A DNA stretch of 64,000 bases from Thermochaetoides thermophila DSM 1495 (Eukaryota > Ascomycota > Sordariomycetes > Sordariales > Chaetomiaceae), in contig NW_006383023.1 of assembly GCF_000221225.1 (NCBI RefSeq), positions 496,001 to 560,000 of the forward strand, given 5' to 3'. This document shows, in pieces, positions 22,527 to 31,675 of this stretch. Numbering within the stretch: the stretch's first letter is position 1; each line of letters begins with the position of its first letter. The position numbers and the translations under genes were made by a program. Below the pieces are notes generated by a model. It was given only the letters and a program-made list of their open reading frames with translations, ran no database searches and was not told where the DNA came from.

Positions 22527-23749
22527 CTATACATCGGTGGTGTCTTGCCCTTCCGTCAACTCTGGCCAGTCCCTGACGATCTCTTCCAAGTTCCGCTGCC
22601 ATTGTAGCCACACCAGACCTTGGAGCACTGCATCGGACAAGTCATCCAACTTTTCCTGCGTCCACTTCTCCTCATTCTCTCCAACTTCCCCATCTTTCCT
22701 CTTCTTTGCCTTCTCTTTCCTCGACATCTTCCTCCACTCCCAGCCACCCAAATAGCCCTCGATCATCTCTTCAGCTTGTTTAGTTACAGGCGTCACCATC
22801 CCGGCTTCCGGAGCCAACAAGCTTCCTAGCATGTTGATCTTTTCTTTTTTGAGAGCTGCATAAGTCGAAATCTTTTTTTCTTCTTCGTCTCATCGCCTTC
22901 TTCATCCACGTCTTCTTCAACAGCAGAAGCAGTGTTTTCGCCTGCAACTGGAAACACATATGCAGCTACCTGCTTCGGCACGACAGAGCTGACACTCTCT
23001 AATCCGGCAGCCAACGATAGAGCTGACTCGCCTCCGGTGACCGACCCCTGAGCAGTCGGCAACCCCTTACCCGACCCTGCTGTCGAGAGCGCTTGATTAT
23101 CCTTCAGAATGTCTCGATACGTCCCCAATGTGGCATGGATCATGGCTTCCAGAGCTCCCACACGCAGCGTCCATTCAGATACTGCTGCATTACCACCTGT
23201 GCGAAAACGTTGCCTCTCAATCAGGACATGTGTTGGGCGTAGAGGCAGAAGAAGCGTCCGGACGAGATGGGCCGTGACGAGGGATAGTCGGGCAGGTGAG
23301 AACATGTCGTCAGGAAGCGTGTCTTCCTGCTGATCCTTTTTCGAGGGCTGCGTCTCAGCGATGATGTCCTCCAGTGGTGATGATGACGGCTCCGGCCTCA
23401 ACGGCGATGACCTAGCCCCAAAACTCTGCACCGCAGCCGTCAAATCCAGCCTATTCCACGCATGAAGATGCACCGGCGTATTCAACAGCGCACCCATAGA
23501 ATGGTTTTTGTTTTCTTTTGTTGATCGTGCTGGGCTGAGCAGGCAGAAGGCGAAGTTCTTGAGGCCGAGGTCGATGCTGAGGATGCGGGAGGAGGATGTC
23601 AGTGGTTTGTGCCGCCTGGCTGCGTGACGCAGGCGCTGGACGAGTAGGGTTTTCGGACCAGACTGGGTTAGACCGCAGGAGCTGCAGAGCGCCCGGATGT
23701 AGACGGCTGTTTCGTCAAGGAGTCGAGGAGGAGTGCTGGGTCGGGGCAT
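22527..23749 (-). CDS. ydc2: Mitochondrial Holliday-junction resolvase YDC2/CCE1, frameshifted
   Basis: Cce1/Ydc2 cuts four-way junctions in mitochondrial DNA. Seen: an N-terminal SAP-like helix pair (YIRALCSSCGLTQSGPKTLL), the RNase-H-like first acidic strand ILSIDLGLKNFAFC, the catalytic-Glu strand VLIERQRFRTGG, and, near the end, KLDDLSDAVLQGLVW with the last catalytic Asp. The last block is in a different frame: the first frame ends at 22826 with a basic nonsense tail. Joining needs one extra base in the T7 run at 22873-22879 (A7 on the coding strand), after which the junction reads naturally into LKKEKINML. A restored product would be about 407 residues. Without repair the protein would lose its C-terminal catalytic acid. 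The first ATG is at 23749; the frame stays open for 25 codons upstream, without an ATG, over a sequence resembling a mitochondrial presequence. Confidence 0.85.
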
Positions 23750-23803
23750 GATGATCGAGCTCAACCTTATCGAGGTTGAGGAGGGAAAATAACTTGACTT
23801 GAG

Positions 23804-23813
23804 TCTCGCGAGA
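23804..23813. promoter_or_regulatory. TCTCGCGAGA palindrome upstream of ydc2
   Basis: A perfect 10-bp palindrome 55 bp upstream of the first ATG of ydc2. The same word is a known promoter element in animals; whether fungi use it is not known to me, so a role here is only a possibility. Confidence 0.3.
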
Positions 23814-24726
23814 GAAGAAAACAAAACGATATCTTAATTTGGTTCCTCAAGTCGAGGATTATAAGTTGCCCCTAGGCCCAGCACTGGTATACATTGAGGA
23901 GTGGTCAAGATGGAATTATTCAGGACCCTGAAGTTTCCATTCATCCGCTATTCATGGATCAAAACTCAGCCTAGGAACAGACTCCGAGATTGTGACCCTC
24001 TTCGGGGTCGTCACCTCCGAATTAACAACCCAAGACTCTCGCCTCCCACTCTCTTCAAACTTGCCCTCGACCAAATTGTCAATTGGACAAACTTATCCAC
24101 AAGCGCTGATGGCTCTGGATATTGCTGAGGAGTCAGCTCCCAGCAGGCTGGCTCGGCTCACTGCAAGATGATGTCAGAAGAGGGTTAGGGTTTCTAGAAG
24201 ACTGTCGCTGATTACATAATCGGGCCCTGGATCGGCGATTCCCCAAACCTAGTTTTGAAATGGTGGGGCATCTCAGGTTCGAGTTCGCCGTCCATCGCGC
24301 GAGCGCAAGGTGGGGCACCGTTTGTAAATCCGAGATTCCAAATCTAAGACATCGGCGAGTCGGTGACCAGCAGCCGAAGAGGTGCCAAGTGTTCGTGGTG
24401 GTGTGCTGCTGACTGAGCATCTGGTCTCCGGTAGTGTGTTTTGTAAGCAGAAGTTCCCAAGCCTGGAGAAGGTTTCCTGTGTAAGCCTCTTTCCTTGTGA
24501 CGCACAACAGCAGCGAGGTTGCGCCATCCATCGACTTTGCATTCGTTTGTCGAGTTTCCCTTTTCCGTTCGCTCGGATTGGATTTGTCAGTCGTCACATC
24601 TGCATCTCGCCTGGCAGATTTGAGGTTCCTCCTCCCCTCTTTTGGCCTTCGGTTGCCCGCATACCGCATAGGTATAATTAGTACCCCGCGATACCCCGTG
24701 ATCTTACCCCAAGTAACCTCCTTTCC
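23814..24726. other. Divergent intergenic region ydc2 / glutathione reductase
   Basis: About 900 bp. Near 23780-23870 are TTGACTTGAGTC and CTCAAGTCGAGG words similar to those ahead of RecQ. The 300 bp before 24727 are C/T-rich with repeated ACCCC/TACCCCG words (24680-24715). No gene is supported. Confidence 0.55.
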
Positions 24727-26292
24727 ATGCAATCCGTCTTCTTGCTGGCGAGACGCCCACTGCTTTCGTCAAGTGCTGCTGCAGGACGACTTCAGACCAT
24801 AAACCGCCAATTTTCCGCATCCGCTTTCGCGATGGCGCCAATCTCCAAGGAGACAGACTTCCTCGTCATCGGCGGCGGCAGTGGTGGCCTCGGCGCCGCT
24901 CGCGCTGCTAGTGGCCGCTACGGCGCCAGGGCCATGATCATTGAGGGTAAACGGTTGGGAGGTACCTGTGTCAACGTGGGGTAAGTCTTAGTTGCTTCTC
25001 TTCGTCTTTGCTTTTGCTGACGGTGTTGTAGCTGCGTCCCCAAGAAGGTTACCTTCAATGCCGCCGCCATCGCCGAGACCATCCATCACTCCAAAGCCTA
25101 CGGCTTCAATGTCCAGGAGACTGCTCCTTTTGACTGGGCCACGTTCAAGGCCAAGCGTGACGCCTACGTCAAGCGTCTGAACGGCATCTACGAGCGCAAC
25201 CTCGCCAACGATAAGGTCGAATATGTCCACGGCTGGGCCAAGCTAATCTCGCCCAACCAGGTCGAAGTGACGCTGGAGGACGGCAGCAAGACTGTCGTCA
25301 GCGCGAAGAAGATTCTGATCGCCGTCGGCGGCTACCCGAGCCCGCCGCCGGCCATCCCGGGCGCCGAGTACGGCACCAACAGCGACGGCTTCTTCGACAT
25401 CGACAAGCTGCCCAAGAAGGTCGCACTCGTTGGCGCCGGCTACATCGCGGTCGAGTTCGCGGGCATGTTTAATGCGCTGGGCGTCGAGACACACCTCTTC
25501 ATCCGGCACGACCACTTCCTGCGCGCCTTCGACCCCATGATCCAGGAGGGCGTGACCAAGGAGTACGAGCGGCTGGGCGTCAAGCTGCACAAGCGCAGCG
25601 CGCTGACCCGCGTTGACAAGGACGCGACTACCGGCCAGCTAACCATCCACTACAAGGAGGGCGACGGCGAGGGCGTCATCGGCGACGTCGACCATCTCAT
25701 TTGGGCGATTGGTCGTAAGCCGGCAACGCAGGGCCTCGGTCTTGAGGCTGCCGGTGTCAAGACAGACGAGAAGGGCTACATCGTGGTGGATGAGTACCAG
25801 AATACGAGCGTCGAGAACATCTATGCGCTGGGCGACGTGACCGGTCGGGTTGAGCTCACACCCGTGGCCATCGCCGCCGGTCGCAAGCTTGCTGCGCGCC
25901 TGTATGGCCCCGAGCAGTTCCGTACTGCTAAGCTAGACTACGAGAATGTTCCCTCTGTCGTTTTTGCACACCCGGAGGTCGGCGCCATCGGCCTTACCGA
26001 GCCGCAGGCGATTGAGAAGTATGGCAAGGAGAACGTCAAGGTGTACAAGAGCAACTTCATCGCCATGTACTACGCCATGATGGAGCCCGAGCAGAAGGCG
26101 CCTACCAGCTACAAGCTTGTCTGTGTTGGGCCGGAGGAGCGCGTGGTTGGTCTGCACATTATGGGCTTGGGCAGTGCTGAGATCCTGCAGGGCTTTGGCG
26201 TCGCGATCAAGATGGGCGCGACGAAGGCGGACTTTGATAACTGCGTTGCCATTCACCCGACCAGCGCTGAGGAGTTGGTGACGATGCGGTAA
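24727..26292 (+). CDS. glr1: Glutathione reductase
   Basis: Exons 24727-24980 and 25032-26292 give 504 residues. The enzyme reduces GSSG with NADPH and FAD. Seen: FAD-binding GGGSGG (49-54), the redox disulfide in GGTCVNVGC (Cys81 and Cys86; the intron splits the Gly codon just before Cys86), the NADPH fold GAGYIAVEFAG followed by the Arg-containing FIRHDHFLR that marks NADPH use, the second FAD motif NIYALGDV, and the C-terminal HPTSAEE with the catalytic His493/Glu498 pair. The first 35 residues are basic and S/A/R-rich, like a mitochondrial presequence, and a second in-frame ATG at codon 36 (MAPISKETDF) sits right where the cytosolic enzyme would begin. Family knowledge (yeast Glr1) supports dual localisation from two starts; here it is inference. 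Confidence 0.96.
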
Positions 26293-27067
26293 AGAAGAAA
26301 AGGGGATGAGCTTGTATTTGAGTAGAGTGTAAGGGGCAGGCAGGCTTCTTGGGTATGCGGGTATGCATAGGTAGTGTGTTTGGGCCAGATATCCCTAGCG
26401 TAGAGTAGACGGACAGCAGCTGTACATAAGCATGAAGTCTTAGGTTTCGACACCCTTCAATCTGATGTGTGTTGTTTCCTCCTGTGATCTTTTTCAATCT
26501 TCATGTGGATGTCACTTGACGAAGGGAATATGCTTACATAATCAGCCGAGCTTTCATACCCACCTCTACGGTCGGCGAAAACAGCGCCCAGGAAGACAAA
26601 AATCACACCACCTCAGCCGAGCTCCCTCCAATCCGAGCACCAGGTTTCCCGATTGCTAGCGTCACAACCCGGAAGCTCCTCTCAAGAATTCACCTCACTG
26701 CTCACCACCACCACCACCACCACCACCACCACCACCACCACCACCACCACCACTACCACCGTCGACCCCAGCATAGACAAGACCCGTTGTGGGCTACGAC
26801 AACTAAAGAACAGAAAGAAAAAGTACGCTTCTTCCCGTATTTGAGAGCTTGAGAAAGGTCTCCAATTGTTGTTTGCGTTTGCTTGGAGGGGGGAGGGGGA
26901 ATTGGCTCAATTGGATCAGACTCGATTGGTTTGCCACGGACGGACAGAACAGGAAGAGTTTTGGGATCTGGAATACCTGCTGCCGCATATTACCACCACA
27001 CACTCGAGCATAGAAGATAACCCGAGCAAATCGCTGACTGGATATTTTTTTCTTGCCTCTGCAAAAG
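26293..27067. other. Intergenic region between glr1 and the cytochrome oxidase subunit gene
   Basis: About 775 bp, with a long ACC microsatellite in the middle and a short 5' leader for the next gene. No gene is supported; the poly-Thr and poly-His frames here are products of the repeat. Confidence 0.6.
26703..26760. repeat. (ACC)n microsatellite
   Basis: About nineteen ACC units, nearly perfect, 308 bp upstream of the cytochrome oxidase gene start. Confidence 0.95.
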
Positions 27068-27418
27068 ATGATCGCCGCCCGCGCCGCCGTCCGTTCCACC
27101 ACCCAGGCCGTCGTGGCCCGCCGCGCCTTCACCACCACGCGCGTTCGCCTCTCCTCGCCCTACCACTACCCCGAGGGCCCCTACTCCAACTTGCCCTTCG
27201 ACCCCCGCAAGAAGGGCTTCGCCTGGAAGTATTGGACCTTCTGCTTCGTTGGGTTCTTTACGCCTTTCGGCATTGCCTGTGCGTTGCCTTGTTCTCATTC
27301 TTTGCTTGCTACTCTTTTACTAGATCGAGAGGATGTGAAAGAGTATTATTTTGCAGGGGAAATGCTGACGGAGTTGAATATAACAGTCTTCCAGCTCAAC
27401 CACCCCGCCAAGAACTAA
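27068..27418 (+). CDS. cox8: Cytochrome c oxidase subunit VIIc/COX8-like
   Basis: Exons 27068-27278 and 27387-27418 give an 80-residue protein. This small inner-membrane subunit belongs to the COX7C/yeast Cox8 family of respiratory complex IV. Seen: a mitochondrial presequence rich in A/R/T (IAARAAVRSTTQAVVARRAF), the family motif PEGPYSNLPFD, then one membrane helix KYWTFCFVGFFTPFGIAFF and a short polar tail LNHPAKN. The intron (108 bp) lies at the end of the membrane helix; its donor GTGCGT follows the codon remnant T, completed as TTC. Without splicing the helix would be followed by an unrelated frame. Length and motif order match the family. Confidence 0.85.
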   Translation: MIAARAAVRSTTQAVVARRAFTTTRVRLSSPYHYPEGPYSNLPFDPRKKGFAWKYWTFCFVGFFTPFGIACALPCSHSLLATLLLDREDVKEYYFAGEMLTELNITVFQLNHPAKN

Positions 27419-28720
27419 AATCCGTCGTAACTCGACTTCATCGTCGCCGTCTCGTTCGATATCCTTCGGCTCGGTCTGGCGATGGAAGAGGGTTAATGGC
27501 TGGAGCAGCATGAGAGGTGGTCTGCTCACTGACCTAGCCCCCGTGGTTAAGTGGGAGGTGATGCATTTTGCGTCTAGAGTCAATCAAGTGTGTGGGGTGC
27601 TGCTCTCTCGGCGTTTAGGTTAGAGGGAGAGAGGGAAGTGTGTTTTTTTTATTAGAGGGGAAAGGGAAGAAGAAGAAATGCTGCTGCCGTCCTAATAGAC
27701 GGAGGCTGCTGGTGGTGTGTATATTGGTATACCGCCGATAGAGTAGACAAGATGTGGTGTTTCCTTGGCCAGACTGTGCATGTGCTGTGTGTGCTGTGAA
27801 GGGAGGGGGAGTGATGTCATTTGATTTTGTTTTGGGGGGAGAGAAAGGGGGGGGGGGGAGGGGAGGGGAGGGGGAACAGTTTGGCGGTTTAAATGTGTCT
27901 CAGGAGAAATACTGGCGAAACAACGTCGTCGAAGCCTGGTAAGTTCCCTCTATGGCACACGATATCAGCAAAAAGACCAGCCAACTCTTCTCATCACTGA
28001 AGATATCCCTCTTCTGGGGGACCAGGAAAGACATCTCAAACCCTTTACCTCAGAAGCTTTCTTTCCGATAGTAAGCCGTTACTTTTGCTTCACGGGGCCA
28101 AAAAAAAACATGAAGTCCGTACACACTACTTGTCTGTTATAATATCGAACAATCTCGGGAAGCTAAATTTTGGACAATAGATTCGAATCTTCATGTGTCA
28201 TGAAGCCCTTGAACCATGAGATGATAGCTTGAAACTAATGAAGGTACTAAAATGTCTAGTTGCCTGCTGGGTGTCCAGGAGGCTATTTGAGATTTCCTAG
28301 AAACTCCATCACAAAATTCAGCTTAAATGTACTCAATACTGGCAGTTCATCATGCTCCAACCTGACAAAGCTCAACTGATGACGGCGCAGACGCAAGTGA
28401 TCTTCGGCCCCTCAGAAGCTAGAGCTCAAGCTCTGCTGAAGCTTGGCAAAGTGGGTTCATGGTCAGCGCACAGGCCACAGACCCCTGCCGAGCAGCCAGG
28501 ACGCCGGCTGCTGGCTGAACTGCAAGGCCTTGGAGGGGCATCTTCAACCTCAACGTCGACAACAAATCTACACCACCGCCATTCCCGTGCTTACCCAGCT
28601 GCCGTGCAGTTTGCCAAAATACGGGCCCTGGAACTGGCCCGACCAAGAAATGGTCTGAATCATTAACCCCGGGAACAGCCAAAAAAAACCAACCACGCTG
28701 ACGCCGTCACCGACGTCAAC
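27419..28720. other. Intergenic region upstream of SEC6 with a G-rich tract
   Basis: About 1.3 kb. The first half is the cox8 3' flank and contains the G-tract listed separately; the second half is unremarkable, and its last 60 bp look like a SEC6 leader. A 104-codon frame at 28352-28666 lacks family features and may only be an upstream frame in the leader. Confidence 0.6.
27834..27875 (+). repeat. G-rich tract with quadruplex potential
   Basis: A G6 run, a G12 run and then G4, G4 and G5 runs separated by single A residues. At least four runs of three or more Gs with 1-nt loops satisfy the usual G-quadruplex pattern on the + strand. Confidence 0.85.
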
Positions 28721-30997
28721 ATGGACGTGCCGCCGGTCAAGCTATCAGAGCTTCTACGGCACCCCGACGACCTGGACAAGATCGCGGGATTAAAAGCTGA
28801 ATTTTCTCGCAAGAAGGCCGCGGTCGACTCGCAACTACGCGCCGGCCTGCGCGAGCAGCTCGAGACCGCGCAGGCCGGCATGAACGGACTCGTCGACGGG
28901 CAAAAGACGGTGCAGCAGATAAAGGAAGAGATGATCAAGATCGACCGGCTGTGCTCCGAGTCGCAGAACATGATTGCCGATTTCGCTACCATCAACCTTG
29001 TGTCGCAGGCGCATCGGAATTTTGGTGCGGTTGAGACGATGAGGAGGAATCTTGAGACGTTTAATGATCGGTTAGCGGCGATTAATGATATGTTGAGGCA
29101 GGATGACGAGGATGCGGAGAATATGCCTAACTTGTTGGCTGTGCACTATGAGTTGACACAGCTGAGGAACATAAGGGATGATGCGATGGAGCAGATACAG
29201 CGTGCTGATGACCCCGGTTTGCAGGCTACACTGGAGGATTACTTTTCTCGGCTGGATGAGGCTATTGCTTGGTTCGACGACCATATCGATCTGATCGCCC
29301 GCAGTCTGATCAACTTGGTTATAGCCGACAATACGAGCTTAGTCGTTCGCTTCGCTCTCGTCATCGAAGCCGAAGAACGCAGCGACCAGCGCGTGCTGGC
29401 CCTACAGGAGGCGCTCAAGGACCACAAGGAGATGGCAGTGCGCTTCCAGAGCATCACTGATGGGGCAAAGACCGTCCGTGGCTACAAGGACCGCTTCCTC
29501 GGTGCCATCCGCAAAATTGGTGAGAGCCAGTTCGAGCAGACGCGTGCCGAGTTCATGGACGACCCAGGCGCTCTCGAGAAGAGCCTACGTTGGTACTTCA
29601 ACGACCTCAACACGGTCCGCCTAGGCATGGTACAGCTCATGCCTAAGAAATGGAAGATCTTCAAGACATGGACGAACATCTATCACACCATGATGCACGA
29701 CTTCCTGATCGGTCTCATCGACGACCCGCAAACAACATCCAGCCACACCCTCGAAATCGTCGGCTGGCCCGAAAAGTACTACCGCAAGATGGGCAAGCTC
29801 GGCTTCAAACAAGATGAACTCACCCCCCACGTCATCGACAACCGCGAGACTGAACTTGTCCGCGACTTCCGCCAGCTCATCATCAAGTTCCTTGACGAAT
29901 GGATCGGCCGCATCCAGGCCCAGGAGCGCAAGGACTTTGCCGACCGCACCGTCGAGGGTGCCAACCTCGACCAGGACGAGTATGGCTACTTCCGGACGAA
30001 GAATCTTGTCGATTTGTGGCGCATGCTGCGTGGTCAACTGGATGCCGCTGCTAACTCGAAACGCGCTGATGTTGCCGAGGGTGTGGTAGATGCTATGTTC
30101 CAGCGCCTCAGGCAGAGACAGCAGAACTGGCAGAAGATGCTTGAGGAGGAAGCGGCGAAGTATGAGAGCGGGAAGGTTACCGAGCTGGACGGGTTTGGTC
30201 CCTTGCAGGATTGGCTTGTGGCGACGGCCAACGACCAGATTGCTTGCATCGACGATGCGGATGAGGGAGACCCCGAGGGTGCGGGCGGCGGCCGGGTAGC
30301 ATACCTGACCGATTTCCGGCGCAAGTTCGCGCCGCTCGTCTCGCCAGCATACATGGACCGCGCCGAGGCCGAAGTCGCTGCCCTTCGCGATGGCTACCTC
30401 GACCTAGCCACCTGGTGCATGACCAAGTTCGCACAGCTCATATTCGTTGTCGATTTCAAGTCTGTCATGCCCGACTTCTTCACCCCGCGCTGGTACACCA
30501 CCACGCACATGGCGCGCATGGCGGCCACGCTGGACGAGTACATCGCCGATTACCGGCAAGTGCTGCACCACTCCCTGGTGGATATCTTCGTCGAGATCCT
30601 GGCGGACGAGTTACTCGTCCGCTACCTCAGCGCAGTCCGCAACAAAGGCGCCAAGTTCCGCCGAACAGACCAGTTCCAGGACAAGATCTACGACGATCTT
30701 AAGACGGCCTTCGACTTTTTCAACGCGCTACCCAACCCGGCGCTGGCGAACTCTATCAAGGAGACGTGGCGCGTTACCGAGCCGTTCTTGCAGCTGTTGT
30801 CGGTCGAGAAGGAGGCTGTGCCAGATACTTTTGCCGCGTTTAAGACGGCGTACTGGGATCTGCAGATTAGCTGGGTTGAAGCGGTGCTTAGAGCGAGGGA
30901 TGATTTTGATCGGGCCATGCTAAATGCGGTTAAATCGAGAGCCGCTCAGATGGATGTAGTGAGGGGCCCGGAGACGATTATGAGTAAGGTGAAGTGA
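28721..30997 (+). CDS. sec6: Exocyst complex subunit SEC6
   Basis: A single exon of 758 residues, a normal length for fungal Sec6. Sec6 (EXOC3) is a core exocyst subunit that tethers secretory vesicles at sites of polarised growth such as the hyphal tip and interacts with SNARE proteins. Seen: an N-terminal coiled-coil region (L-x-E-L-L start, KAEFSRKKAAVDSQLRAGL, QQIKEEMIKIDRLCSES) followed by long alpha-helical segments without membrane spans, including the conserved EIVGWPEKYYRKM-like block, a W-R-M-L-R-Q segment, and the C-terminal region ending near the last residues VRGPETIMSKVK. No zinc fingers or enzymatic motifs are present, as expected. Start chosen at the first ATG, with an AAC-ATGG context. 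Strong family resemblance. Confidence 0.93.
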   Translation: MDVPPVKLSELLRHPDDLDKIAGLKAEFSRKKAAVDSQLRAGLREQLETAQAGMNGLVDGQKTVQQIKEEMIKIDRLCSESQNMIADFATINLVSQAHRNFGAVETMRRNLETFNDRLAAINDMLRQDDEDAENMPNLLAVHYELTQLRNIRDDAMEQIQRADDPGLQATLEDYFSRLDEAIAWFDDHIDLIARSLINLVIADNTSLVVRFALVIEAEERSDQRVLALQEALKDHKEMAVRFQSITDGAKTVRGYKDRFLGAIRKIGESQFEQTRAEFMDDPGALEKSLRWYFNDLNTVRLGMVQLMPKKWKIFKTWTNIYHTMMHDFLIGLIDDPQTTSSHTLEIVGWPEKYYRKMGKLGFKQDELTPHVIDNRETELVRDFRQLIIKFLDEWIGRIQAQERKDFADRTVEGANLDQDEYGYFRTKNLVDLWRMLRGQLDAAANSKRADVAEGVVDAMFQRLRQRQQNWQKMLEEEAAKYESGKVTELDGFGPLQDWLVATANDQIACIDDADEGDPEGAGGGRVAYLTDFRRKFAPLVSPAYMDRAEAEVAALRDGYLDLATWCMTKFAQLIFVVDFKSVMPDFFTPRWYTTTHMARMAATLDEYIADYRQVLHHSLVDIFVEILADELLVRYLSAVRNKGAKFRRTDQFQDKIYDDLKTAFDFFNALPNPALANSIKETWRVTEPFLQLLSVEKEAVPDTFAAFKTAYWDLQISWVEAVLRARDDFDRAMLNAVKSRAAQMDVVRGPETIMSKVK

Positions 30998-31675
30998 TTA
31001 AGGAAGAATGTGTTTTGAGGTTTGTGGCGCTATGATACCAGGTTTTGTTCTACTTTTATGTGGATGTTTCTCAGCTTGTTTGTCGGATTTTATCCATGGG
31101 CATGGGAATGGGTTGACGAGATGATAGACAGAAATGAAAATAATCGTGAATCTGAACCAGTTTCGATCAATATCACTCCCTTCCTCACCCCCCCCCCCCC
31201 TTTTTTTATTTTAAGTGTTTTGTCTTAACTCATACTGGCCAATTGAAAGTCCTTTTTAGAATCTCCTGGCTGTTTTATGCTGCTCTGATTGTCTTTATTT
31301 GTCCTTCAGTATTAAGTATGAGTTCACCTGTTGTTTACCTCCTTTAGAGGCTCTTCAGGAGCTCCTGCCGCCCAGCCCTTGGTCTTCCTTGCTCTCTAAG
31401 TCGAGAATCTAGTAGGTATGCAATTCATCCCCCAAGATGCTTTCCAGACATGGTATGGAGGTTGAGGCAGGTGCTCCTGATCTTGACATCACCATAGAGG
31501 CATGTTCTCCTTTACCGAGCCGTTTTTGAAGTTGACGTACGCCCTTCAAGTTTGGTCATAATCTGCAGTTTGCTTCAACATCAGATTTAACTTCCATGCC
31601 GACAACCTAGTAAGAACTCCTATACTTGATGTTGTTCTTCCTCGTCACTTGACAACTCGCACATGAGTTGGTGAC
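30998..31675. other. Intergenic region SEC6 / CFEM receptor
   Basis: About 680 bp with a C12/T7 run at about 31188-31207 and generally T-rich sequence. No gene is supported. Confidence 0.6.

Noticed and set aside
24264..24285. B-box-like GGTTCGAG word suggesting a tRNA
   Set aside because: No matching acceptor, D or anticodon arms could be folded around it.
26653..26844. Poly-Thr frame
   Set aside because: Pure translation of the ACC microsatellite.
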